Made by a program: the position numbers and the translations under genes. Shown here piece after piece: positions 36,465 through 44,330 of a DNA stretch of 64,000 nucleotides. Under the pieces are notes generated by a model. The model searched no databases, had not been told where the DNA came from, and was given only the letters and a program-made list of their open reading frames with translations. Positions within the stretch are counted from its first letter, which is position 1. Each line of letters starts with the position of its first letter. Source of the DNA: Bradyrhizobium niftali (GTDB lineage: Bacteria; Pseudomonadota; Alphaproteobacteria; Rhizobiales; Xanthobacteraceae); assembly GCF_004571025.1 (NCBI RefSeq), contig NZ_SPQT01000002.1, positions 620,001 to 684,000 on the forward strand, written 5' to 3'.

Positions 36465-37133
36465 ATGGATACCATCGCTGCCGCCCCCGACAATTTCCTG
36501 TCCCGGGTCGGGCGCCTGATCGCCGCGATCGCCTATGACGCGATCGAGCAGGCGGAAGGCAAGAACAAGCTGAAAGTGGTCGGTCAGGCCATCCGCGAGA
36601 TCGAGCGTGCCGAGAGCGAGGCACGCGACGCGCTCGCGGCTGCGCGCGCCGAGGAATACCGCCTCAACGCGCGCCGCACCGAGATCGAGCGCGAAATGAC
36701 CGATCTCACTGCCAAGATCGAGAGCGTGATCGCTGATAGCCGCGACGATCTCGCGCGCGCCGGCATCGCGCGGCAGATGGACCTGGAGGCACAGTTCGAG
36801 GTGCTCTCCCGCGCCATCGACGAGAACAATGAGAAGATCGAGCAATGCGTGACGTCGCTGCGCGCCGTGCTGTCGGCATTGCAGGATGCCGAGCAGCGCC
36901 GCGCCGATCTCGCAAAGAGCGAGGCGGTCGCAAGCCACCAGGCCTCGACCTCGCCCGGGAAGCCCGGCGGTGCCTCGGCAGCGGCGAAGGCGCTACGTGC
37001 GGGCAGGGCGGTGGCGCGCGCCACCGGCGTTCCCGCAGCCATCCCGTTTTCAAGTGACATCGACGAGCTCAGCACGTTGCATCGCGACAAGGAGATTGCA
37101 GCGAGGCTGGCGCGGTTGAAGTCGCGCTCCTGA
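36465..37133 (+). CDS. PspA/IM30-like coiled-coil protein
   Basis: A 222-residue, largely helical protein resembling the PspA family: an N-terminal amphipathic region (LSRVGRLIAAIAYDAIEQAE), long coiled coil at about 35-155, and a flexible Ser/Pro/Gly linker before a short conserved tail (IDELSTLHRDKEIAARLARL). PspA proteins coat and stabilise the inner membrane. The ATG at 36465 has an excellent aggagg eight bases upstream, supporting an independent start. The same frame extends 165 codons upstream into a TnpB-like region, so a longer fusion protein is possible. It is followed after 10 bp by the YqiJ-like gene and then flotillin, a known membrane-stress grouping. Confidence 0.75.
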   Translation: MDTIAAAPDNFLSRVGRLIAAIAYDAIEQAEGKNKLKVVGQAIREIERAESEARDALAAARAEEYRLNARRTEIEREMTDLTAKIESVIADSRDDLARAGIARQMDLEAQFEVLSRAIDENNEKIEQCVTSLRAVLSALQDAEQRRADLAKSEAVASHQASTSPGKPGGASAAAKALRAGRAVARATGVPAAIPFSSDIDELSTLHRDKEIAARLARLKSRS

Positions 37134-37143
37134 GTAATGTGTC

Positions 37144-37803
37144 ATGAGGGCACTGCTCGAACACGTCATGGCGCCGGAGGTCAGGCCGTTCGCGATCGCG
37201 GCGGCCATGATCGTCATCGTCGGCTCGCTCGAGGTGATCACGATGCTGGTCGGAGCCTCCTTGAGTGAGATGCTCGGCACCGGCATCGATTTCAGTCACC
37301 CCAGCGACAACGGCGTGCTCAACGCCATTTCGTGGATCAATGTCGGCGGCGTGCCGCTGCTGATCTTCCTGCTGCTGATGCTCGGCGCCTTCTCGATCAC
37401 CGGATTCCTGATCCAGGACATCGCCCGGCTGGTCGCCGGTCCCTTGCCGGCAACGATCGCTTCGATCGGGGCCGTCGCGGCCTCGGTTCCGCTGGTCCGC
37501 GTCACCAGCCGCGCCATCGCGCGGGCCATTCCCAAAGATGAAAGCTATGCCGTCGGTCTCGGCGACCTCGTCGGCCGCGTCGGCGAGGTCGTCATCGGTC
37601 CGCTCGATCAGGGGCCGCCCGGCCGCGTCAGCGTCGCCGACGTCCACGGCAACAGGCACTTCGTCTGGGCGGTCGCGGCGCCCGCATCGGGACCATTGGA
37701 GCAGGGAACCATGGTCCTCCTGGTCGATCGCGTCGGCACCCGCTTCGTGGCGGTCAAGGCCGACGATGAACTGAAGCCGTCCAAGCCGACTCTAAGCAGT
37801 TAG
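37144..37803 (+). CDS. YqiJ-like inner-membrane protein with OB-fold domain
   Basis: A 219-residue protein with membrane helices at about 15-40 (FAIAAAMIVIVGSLEVITML), 70-95 (VPLLIFLLLMLGAFSITGFL) and 97-120. The cytoplasmic C-terminal OB-fold-like domain contains GDLVGRVGEVVIGPLDQGPP. This is the layout of YqiJ/NfeD-type proteins encoded beside flotillins. It probably works with the flotillin encoded 29 bp downstream in membrane microdomain organisation. The ATG at 37144 is 10 bp after the PspA-like stop, so the three genes look like one transcription unit. Confidence 0.78.
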   Translation: MRALLEHVMAPEVRPFAIAAAMIVIVGSLEVITMLVGASLSEMLGTGIDFSHPSDNGVLNAISWINVGGVPLLIFLLLMLGAFSITGFLIQDIARLVAGPLPATIASIGAVAASVPLVRVTSRAIARAIPKDESYAVGLGDLVGRVGEVVIGPLDQGPPGRVSVADVHGNRHFVWAVAAPASGPLEQGTMVLLVDRVGTRFVAVKADDELKPSKPTLSS

Positions 37804-37832
37804 CCAGCCAAAGCTCATTAGCGGAGAAAGTC

Positions 37833-39524
37833 ATGTTTGACATTGCAGTCCCGGCCATGATCGGCGTCGCGCTAATCGTCGTCCTGGGGATCGTCTTCAC
37901 CATCCTCTACAAGCGCGCCACGCGCGACGAGGCCTTCGTGCGCACCGGCCTCGGCGGCAAGAAGGTCGTGCTCGACGGCGGCGCCATGATCCTGCCGATC
38001 TTCCATTCCTATGCCAGCGTCAATCTGAAGACGCTGCGGCTCACCGTCGAGCGCAAGGAGCGGGAATCCCTGATCACCAAGGATCGCCTCCGCGTCGACA
38101 TCGTCGCCGAGTTCTACGTGCGCGTCCGCCCCGACGACGAGAGCATCGCGCTCGCCAGCCAGACTCTGGGCGCGCTGACCAATGACGCCGAAGCCCTGCG
38201 TAACCAGGTCGAGGCGAAATTCGTCGACGGTCTGCGTTCGGTGGCGGCCACCATGTCCATCCTGGAGTTGCAGGAAAAGCGCAGCGACTTCGTCAAGCAC
38301 GTGCAAGCGACCGTGGAGTCGGACGTCAAATCCAACGGTCTCGAGCTCGAATCGGTGTCGCTGACCAAGCTCGACCAGACCGATGTGAAATTCTTCAATC
38401 CGGAAAACTTCTTTGACGCCGAAGGTCTGACCCAGCTCAAGACCGTTACCGAGACGCGCCGGCGCGACCGCAACTCGATCGTGCGCGACAACGAGGTGGC
38501 GATTGCGCAAAAGGACCTCGAGGCGCGGCAGCAGACCCTGACCATCGAGCGCACCAAGAAGGAGGCCGAGCTTTCCCAGGAGCGCGACATCGCCAACAAG
38601 ACCGCGAGCACCCGCGCCGAAGTCGCGACCGCAACCCAGACCGCGCGCCTGACCGAGGAGAACGCCCGCATCGACACCGACCGGGCGGTCGCCGAGAAGG
38701 AGGCGGGCGCCAAGCAGGTCAAGGAAACGGCGGTGATCGAGTCGGATCTCGCGATCAACAAGCGCAAGACCGACGCGCAGCGCGAGATCCAGATCGCGAC
38801 CCAGGAGAACGAGATCCAGATCGCGGCCAAGAGCAAGCAGACCTCGGAAGCTGTGGCCGAAGCCAAGACGGCCGAGGCGATCGCCGTCTCCGCGGAGGAA
38901 AAGGTCGTGACCGCACGCGCGGTCGAGGTGGCCGATCGTGCCCGTCTCACCCAGGTGCTTGCCGCGCGCACCGAGGCCGAGCGCAAGTCGACCGAGCTGA
39001 TCGTCGCGGCCGAAGCCGAAAAGAAGGCCTCGCTCGATCGCGCCGAGGCCGTCAAGACACTGGCCACCGCGGAAGCCGAGTCCAACAAGATCAAGGCTGT
39101 CGGCGTCAGGAATATCGGCGAGGCCGAGGCCGCAATCATCACGCTCAAGAACGAGGCGCAGAACAAGCTCGGCGCCAACGTCATCGACTTCGAGATCGCC
39201 AAGAAGCGGATCGAGACCATGCCCTCGGCCCTCGCCGAGATGGTCAGGCCGATCGCCAACCTCAAGGACGTCCGCATCCTGCACACCGGCGGCGCGTTCG
39301 GCGGTAACGGCGCCGGCGGCAATGTCGGTTTCGGCGAAGGGCTCGCGGGCGAGCTGCTCAAGGTGCACGCGCTGCGTCCGATGATCGACGAGATCCTGCG
39401 CCAGAGCGGCTTTGCGCCGGGCGACGATCCCGTGCAGGCGCTGGTCGGTGCCGTGACGGGCAAGAGCAATGGTGCCGCGGTGCCGGCGCCCGCGCCGGAG
39501 AAGACAAACTCCGCCGATCTATGA
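37833..39524 (+). CDS. Flotillin family protein (YqiK-like)
   Basis: A 563-residue flotillin. The N-terminal membrane anchor is AMIGVALIVVLGIVFTILYK. The SPFH/band-7 domain follows (GGKKVVLDGGAMILPIFHSY and LRVDIVAEFYVRVRPDDESI). A long Ala/Glu/Lys-rich coiled coil spans about residues 195-440, and a C-terminal flotillin segment ends near residue 500. Flotillins form inner-membrane scaffolds. Length matches E. coli YqiK (553). It is the third gene of the PspA-YqiJ-YqiK set, with ggagaaagtc before the ATG. Confidence 0.88.
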   Translation: MFDIAVPAMIGVALIVVLGIVFTILYKRATRDEAFVRTGLGGKKVVLDGGAMILPIFHSYASVNLKTLRLTVERKERESLITKDRLRVDIVAEFYVRVRPDDESIALASQTLGALTNDAEALRNQVEAKFVDGLRSVAATMSILELQEKRSDFVKHVQATVESDVKSNGLELESVSLTKLDQTDVKFFNPENFFDAEGLTQLKTVTETRRRDRNSIVRDNEVAIAQKDLEARQQTLTIERTKKEAELSQERDIANKTASTRAEVATATQTARLTEENARIDTDRAVAEKEAGAKQVKETAVIESDLAINKRKTDAQREIQIATQENEIQIAAKSKQTSEAVAEAKTAEAIAVSAEEKVVTARAVEVADRARLTQVLAARTEAERKSTELIVAAEAEKKASLDRAEAVKTLATAEAESNKIKAVGVRNIGEAEAAIITLKNEAQNKLGANVIDFEIAKKRIETMPSALAEMVRPIANLKDVRILHTGGAFGGNGAGGNVGFGEGLAGELLKVHALRPMIDEILRQSGFAPGDDPVQALVGAVTGKSNGAAVPAPAPEKTNSADL

Positions 39525-39597
39525 ATGCCCGTTCATTGCTGCGGAGAATTCGAATCGATAAGAAATCCCCCTGCGCGTCGTGCACAGCTCCGGAGTG

Positions 39598-39628
39598 CTG
39601 ATCGAAGCGTGTTGAACGTTTCGATCAG
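39598..39628 (+). terminator. Stem-loop after the flotillin gene
   Basis: CTGATCGAA (39598-39606) and TTCGATCAG (39620-39628) form a perfect 9-bp stem with a 13-base loop, 73 bases after the flotillin stop. There is no T-run, so it would be an imperfect intrinsic terminator or an RNA-stabilising hairpin. Confidence 0.4.
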
Positions 39629-39728
39629 GCTCCGGCCGAATCGTTGGAGGCAACGCCATTTGTTGCCGCGGCGCCTGCGCCGATCGACGTCAGGCGCTTA
39701 AAGCTTGTTTCGATCCAGGGAATTTCAC

Positions 39729-40097
39729 ATGAAGTATTTTCTGTCTGCACTGATTGCGATCGGTCTTTCGATTGCCGCCACACCGTCGTTTGCAGCTGAC
39801 GCCCGCAACGTCACCGTCGTCAACGAGACCGGCTATGCCATCAAATTCCTGGGCTTCAACGCGCCGGACGATGGCCTGGACGAATGGGACAACGAGCTCG
39901 ACAAGGTTTTGCAGAACCAGGCGAGCACCTATGTCGAGTTCGACGATGACGACGAGGGATGTGTCTGGAACATCCGCGTCGACTGGCAGAATTACGACGA
40001 GGCCGTGCTCTGGAAGAACGTCAATCTCTGCAAGTTCACCGCGCTGCGGCTGCGCTACGACGCCGGCACCAAGACCACGTCCTTCGTCGCCGAATAG
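39729..40097 (+). CDS. Small periplasmic protein of unknown function (122 aa)
   Basis: A 122-residue protein with a clear signal peptide (MKYFLSALIAIGLSIAATPS, cleavage near FAA-DA). The mature domain is acidic and aromatic, starting RNVTVVNETGYAIKFLGFNA, with two cysteines (GCVWNIRV and NLCKFTAL) that could form a disulfide. The pattern, a short beta-rich periplasmic domain opening with VVNETG, is common in bradyrhizobial small secreted proteins of unknown function. ATG 39729 is chosen because it opens the signal peptide; the in-frame TTG upstream adds noise. Confidence 0.68.
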   Translation: MKYFLSALIAIGLSIAATPSFAADARNVTVVNETGYAIKFLGFNAPDDGLDEWDNELDKVLQNQASTYVEFDDDDEGCVWNIRVDWQNYDEAVLWKNVNLCKFTALRLRYDAGTKTTSFVAE

Positions 40098-40234
40098 TTT
40101 TCCGCCTGACAGGCCCGGAGGAGGGGCCGTCCGGCCCTTCCTCAGGCGCGTTGCGGAAGATGACGAATTCGTCCTTTGCAAGCGCAACCGGCTTTGTTAT
40201 ACGCAGCCGCGCGCGAACGAACGGTTCGCCCTTT

Positions 40235-40309
40235 TCCTCGGTAGCTCAGCGGTAGAGCATCCGACTGTTAATCGGATGGTCGCTGGTTCGAATCCAGCCC
40301 GGGGAGCCA
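40235..40309 (+). tRNA. tRNA-Asn(GTT)
   Basis: A 75-base tRNA with encoded CCA. The acceptor stem pairs TCCTCGG (40235-40241) with CCGGGGA (40299-40305), with a G discriminator and CCA at 40307-40309. Anticodon stem TCCGA/TCGGA encloses the loop CTGTTAA with anticodon GTT at 40267-40269. The T arm is GCTGGTTCGAATCCAGC. These features identify tRNA-Asn. Confidence 0.95.
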
Positions 40310-40526
40310 AATTTCACCGCAATTTCAGTAACTTGCACCCGTGCTTTGATGCGGCGCGCGACGTTGCTCGGGCCGTCTCTCAACACGGTTGCGGGCCCGC
40401 TTGCGATGCAGAATCGTGTTCAAGCAAACGTGTCCTGACCGCGGCTTCGCGCCCGCAGGGCTGGCACCAAATCGACTTAATTCAAATCGAGCTTCGCCGG
40501 GCCGGACCCTTACGGAGCTGATTCCC

Positions 40527-40706
40527 ATGCCCGACATCCAGATCGACCGTGCCCCACTGGCTCCCTCGATTCTGCCGGCCGACATTCCCGAGCTCAGCGA
40601 CGACGAATGCATCGCCTGCCTGGCGCGCGCGGTCGAGACGCCCGATTCGGCACGGCTGGACGAGGTCGCCGCCCTGATCGGCCGCCTCGCGGTAACGATC
40701 GAATAG
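40527..40706 (+). CDS. Small hypothetical protein (59 aa)
   Basis: A 59-residue protein beginning MPDIQIDRAPLAPSILPADI, with ggagctg about nine bases before the ATG at 40527. It is acidic, with two cysteines (DDECIACLARAVE), no signal and no membrane segment. I do not recognise the family. It sits between tRNA-Asn and the isoaspartate methyltransferase-like gene. Confidence 0.6.
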   Translation: MPDIQIDRAPLAPSILPADIPELSDDECIACLARAVETPDSARLDEVAALIGRLAVTIE

Positions 40707-40844
40707 TCCATCACCCCCTGATGCGGTGAGTCGCTGAAGCGTTGGCCGGCGGCGGCCAACGCCCATGTTGCGTTTTCGCCGGGCATGTTCCAAAGATGCC
40801 GGCAACTTTCGTCCGCGGCATCGTCCGCATTTCAGGGTCCGCAA

Positions 40845-41507
40845 ATGTCCGGTTTTTCGACCGCGCGCCTCAAAATGGTCGATGGCCAGGTGCGCACCAA
40901 TGACGTCACTGATCGCCGTGTCCTCGACGCCATGCTCACGGTTCCGCGCGAGGCCTTCGTGCCGGCCAGCCGGCAGGCCCTGGCCTATCTCGACCTCGAC
41001 CTCGATGTGAGCGAGGGCGGCGGCAAGCGGTTCCTGATCAAGCCGCAGCTGACCGGCAAGCTGCTCCAGGCCGCCGAGATCGGCGAGGGTGACAACGTGC
41101 TGGTCGTCGGCTGCGCCACCGGCTACCTCGCCGCGTTGGCCGCCAAGCTGGCGCGTCAGGTCACCGCGACGGAATACGATTCGGCCCTGGTCGCGAAGGC
41201 CAAGGACGCTTTCGCCGCCCTCGGGCTCGCCAATGTCACCTGCAAGGCCGCTTCCTGCACCGAGGGGGACCCCTCTGGCGCGCCCTACGACGTGATTATC
41301 CTCAATGGCGCTGTCGAGGTGACGCCGGAAGGGCTGCTCGGGCAGCTTAGGGAAGGCGGGCGTCTGGTGGGGGTGTCTGCCGAATCCCGGCCGCCGCGGG
41401 CCATGATTGTGACCCATACCCACGGCGAATTCGGCCATCGGGCGCTGTTCGATGCCGGTGCCCCGGTCCTCCCCGGGCTGGAACGGGCCGCCGCATTCGT
41501 CTTCTGA
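40845..41507 (+). CDS. pcm: Protein-L-isoaspartate O-methyltransferase family protein
   Basis: A 220-residue SAM-dependent methyltransferase of the PCMT type. The N-terminal ARLKMVDGQVRTNDVTDRRV and PREAFVP segments are typical, followed by the SAM-binding strand DNVLVVGCATGYLAALAAKL. Classic PCMT has VLEIGTGSGY here; the variant GCATGY is common in the alphaproteobacterial subgroup that lies upstream of tolC. It may therefore have a function different from isoaspartate repair. The ATG at 40845 is used. The tolC gene lies 187 bp downstream. Confidence 0.82.
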   Translation: MSGFSTARLKMVDGQVRTNDVTDRRVLDAMLTVPREAFVPASRQALAYLDLDLDVSEGGGKRFLIKPQLTGKLLQAAEIGEGDNVLVVGCATGYLAALAAKLARQVTATEYDSALVAKAKDAFAALGLANVTCKAASCTEGDPSGAPYDVIILNGAVEVTPEGLLGQLREGGRLVGVSAESRPPRAMIVTHTHGEFGHRALFDAGAPVLPGLERAAAFVF

Positions 41508-41583
41508 CGGTCCAAAGCCCGTTAAAATCCCGTTCTGAATCAGAAGTGTGGCCGGGATGCTGCACGTGAAGAGTTTCCACCGA

Positions 41584-41603
41584 GAACTACCTTGAGGTAG
41601 TTC
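41584..41603. promoter_or_regulatory. Perfect inverted repeat upstream of tolC
   Basis: GAACTACC-ttga-GGTAGTTC is an 8-bp perfect palindrome about 90 bases before the tolC start. It could be an operator for a dimeric repressor or a short terminator for the preceding gene; no T-run follows. Confidence 0.4.
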
Positions 41604-41694
41604 CGTCGCGTCGATCCGCGGCCTATGTTGCGACGGGGCAACGACTCCACTCGGTTGACGTAACCCAGCTCGCGGGCACGAGCCGGACGTTAGA

Positions 41695-43098
41695 ATGAAC
41701 GGAATTTTTGGGATGCATGGGGTGAAGCTCTTCACCGGAGCGGCGGTTTCGGTCTTGGTGCTGGCGCTTGCCGGGCCGACGCCTGCCTTGGCGGACACGA
41801 TCGAGGCCGCCTTGGTGCGCGCCTATCAGAACAATCCGCAGCTCAACGCGCAGCGTGCCCAGGTGCGCTCGACCGACGAGAACGTGCCGCAGGCCTTGTC
41901 GGGCTACCGTCCCAAGGTCGCGCTGACTGCGAGCGGCGGCTATCAATATCAGGATCAGCAAAGCGCGCTGGGCAGCAACCCGTTCTTCGGGGCCACGGCG
42001 CCCCGCGCCGTCGGCGTGACCGTCAACCAGACGCTCTATAACGGCAACATCACCGCAAACAGAACGCGCGCGGCGGAGAGCCAGGTCTCCGGATCCCGCG
42101 AAGCGCTGCGCAGTCTCGATCAGACCGTGCTGCTCCAGGGCGCCACCACCTACATGGACTATCTGCGTGACGCCGCCACGCTCGAAGTCCAGCGCAGCAA
42201 CGTGCGCGTGCTCGAGCAGACGTTGAAGCAGACGCGCGATCGCTTCAACGTCGGCGAAGTGACACGCACCGACGTTGCGCAATCGGAAGCACAGCTTGCG
42301 GCCGGCAGGACGCAGGCGCTTACCGCCGAAGCAAATCTCACCACGACGCGCGCGAACTTCCGCCGCATCATCGGTAACGAGCCGACGAATCTTGCGCCCG
42401 GCTCACCTGTCGATCGCTTCCTGCCCGCAACGCTTGCCGCAGCGGTCGAGCTCGGCTTGGTCGAGCATCCCAACGTCACGGCCGCAATGTTCGGCATCGA
42501 CGTCAATTTTCTGCAGGTCAAGGTCGCCGAAGGCGCGCTGCTGCCGACGGTCACGGTGCAGGTTGCCGCCCAACAGGCGAACGAACAGTCCTTGATTCAA
42601 TACAGGGCAACCAGCGCGTCCGCGATCGCTTCGGCCAATTGGCAGCTCTATGATGGTGGCAATTCGTATGCGCTGATCCGCCAGTCCAAGGAAAACCTGG
42701 CGCAGCAGCGTCTCAACCTCGAGACGACGCGCGACCAGACTCGTGCGAACGTGGTGCAGTTCTGGGGGACGTTGCAGGCCGGCAAAGCGCAGGTGCAGTC
42801 GGCGCAGGCGCAGGTCACGGCGTCCGAGATCGCGCTGAACGGTGTGCGTGAAGAAGCAAAGGCCGGTCAGCGCACCACCCTCGACGTGCTCAACGCGCAG
42901 CAGGCGCTGGTCAATGCGCGAGTCGCCTTGGTTACCGCGCAGCATGACCGGGTCGTTGCATCTTATAACGTTCTCGCCGCTATCGGCCGGCTGTCGCCGC
43001 AGGTCCTCGGCCTTGCGACCACGGTTTACGATCCCACCGTTCACTACCACCAGGTCCGCGACAGCTGGGCCGGTGTTCGCACGCCTGACGGGCGCTGA
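41695..43098 (+). CDS. tolC: TolC family outer-membrane efflux protein
   Basis: A 467-residue TolC-fold channel with a signal peptide (hydrophobic GAAVSVLVLALAGPTPALA, cleavage after ALA). Two outer-membrane-factor repeats show the helical barrel pattern, with YQNNPQLNAQRAQVRSTDEN in repeat 1 and GLVEHPNVTAAMFGIDVNFL in repeat 2. It is the type-I-secretion/multidrug exit duct spanning the outer membrane and periplasm. It lacks a lipobox, unlike the NodT-type channel at 16286. It starts at the first ATG of the frame. There is no inner-membrane pump next to it, as usual for tolC. Confidence 0.92.
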   Translation: MNGIFGMHGVKLFTGAAVSVLVLALAGPTPALADTIEAALVRAYQNNPQLNAQRAQVRSTDENVPQALSGYRPKVALTASGGYQYQDQQSALGSNPFFGATAPRAVGVTVNQTLYNGNITANRTRAAESQVSGSREALRSLDQTVLLQGATTYMDYLRDAATLEVQRSNVRVLEQTLKQTRDRFNVGEVTRTDVAQSEAQLAAGRTQALTAEANLTTTRANFRRIIGNEPTNLAPGSPVDRFLPATLAAAVELGLVEHPNVTAAMFGIDVNFLQVKVAEGALLPTVTVQVAAQQANEQSLIQYRATSASAIASANWQLYDGGNSYALIRQSKENLAQQRLNLETTRDQTRANVVQFWGTLQAGKAQVQSAQAQVTASEIALNGVREEAKAGQRTTLDVLNAQQALVNARVALVTAQHDRVVASYNVLAAIGRLSPQVLGLATTVYDPTVHYHQVRDSWAGVRTPDGR

Positions 43099-43413
43099 AG
43101 TCCCGGAAGTCCCGTAAGTGTCCGGTCGGCCTCGCGAACAGCCGACGCCGACCGGTGCTTTGCTTGCAATCATCAAAATCCCTGACATAGCCTTGCCAAG
43201 AAGATGCGGGTCGATTCGCCCCGCATTCGATGTCGTGTGCGTAAAGCTTGAGTGCCGAGGGCAGGGGCGCACCGCCGCACGTTGAGCCGTGATCTGGGGA
43301 CAAGTCGGGCCGCCGTGACGAAAATGTCGGGGCGTCCGTTGCGGAACCGGCCAATCCTGTCGTGCTTGGTGTAAAACAACGCATGCGAGGGCGTTGATGA
43401 TGTGGAGTCGGAG
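43099..43413. terminator. Gap after tolC with a stem-loop
   Basis: A 315-bp gap. CCGGTCGGC (43122-43130) and GCCGACCGG (43147-43155) can form a 9-bp stem 24 bases after the tolC stop, followed by a moderately T-rich tgctttgcttgc; this is a plausible terminator. The remainder should contain the promoter of popZ. No gene is visible. Confidence 0.45.
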
Positions 43414-44190
43414 ATGACGCAGCCTGCAAAGGTCACAGAACCCTCGATGGAGGAGATTCTGGCCTCGATCCGGCGCATCATTGCCGACGATGAGGCCAAG
43501 CCGCCGCCGGCAGAGATCGCGAATCCCGGGAAGGCCGCGGCGCCTGCGGCGCCCGCAGCAAAGCCGCAGGCGATGAACGACATTCCGCCCTCCAAGGTCG
43601 CCCCCGCCAAACCTGCCGCCGAGAAGCCCGCACCGCCTCCGGCTGCAAAGCCGGCGCCGCCGCCTGCACCTGCGGCGGCTGCCTCTCCAAACAGCCAGGA
43701 CGATATCGACGCGCTGCTGGCGGGGCTCGACACAGCCACGTCAGCGCCTGAGGTCCGTGCTCCGGAACCCGAGCCGGAGCCGGAGCCCGAGCCCGACGTG
43801 CTCGAATTAACCGACGACATGGCGATGGACCCGGAGCCGACACCGCCTCCGCCGCCGCCGAGCTTCCGCAAGGTCGAGCCGCGCGACGATCTCGAATTCG
43901 CCGAATCGCCGCCGCCGCGCCCGTCGCCGTCCTACGCGCCCGCGGATTTCGATGCCCCGCCGCTGCCGCCGCAGCAGCCGATCCTCGCGCAATCGACGGT
44001 CTCCGCGGTCGAATCCGCCTTCAATTCCCTGGCCCATACGGTGCTCAGCAGCAACGCGCGGACGCTGGAGGACCTGGTCAAGGAGATGCTGCGCCCGATG
44101 CTGAAGTCCTGGCTCGACGACAACCTGCCGGGCCTGGTTGAGCGCATCGTGAAGGCCGAAATCGAGCGGGTCTCGCGCGGCGGCCGGTAG
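43414..44190 (+). CDS. popZ: PopZ-like pole-organising protein (DUF2497)
   Basis: A 258-residue protein with the PopZ architecture. The conserved N-terminal helix is PSMEEILASIRRIIADDE. A long disordered Pro/Ala/Glu-rich middle runs from about residue 30 to 190. The C-terminal oligomerisation helices contain LEDLVKEMLRPMLKSWLDDN and ERIVKAEIERVSRGGR. PopZ forms a polar hub that binds chromosome-segregation and cell-cycle proteins. The ATG at 43414 follows gtcggag; an in-frame GTG lies four codons upstream. It is adjacent to valS, the usual context in Hyphomicrobiales. Confidence 0.87.
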   Translation: MTQPAKVTEPSMEEILASIRRIIADDEAKPPPAEIANPGKAAAPAAPAAKPQAMNDIPPSKVAPAKPAAEKPAPPPAAKPAPPPAPAAAASPNSQDDIDALLAGLDTATSAPEVRAPEPEPEPEPEPDVLELTDDMAMDPEPTPPPPPPSFRKVEPRDDLEFAESPPPRPSPSYAPADFDAPPLPPQQPILAQSTVSAVESAFNSLAHTVLSSNARTLEDLVKEMLRPMLKSWLDDNLPGLVERIVKAEIERVSRGGR

Positions 44191-44330
44191 AGCAGGCCGC
44201 GGAGCCCTGATAAAGCCCCGCTTGTGCGTCACATTCGGTCCGCCGACCGGGCCGGAAAGCCCGTTTGCCGCTGAGCTTTCGTTGACCTTTTCGTTGACTT
44301 GCCCCCCGCGCGCGGCTTTCTAGCAGCCCC

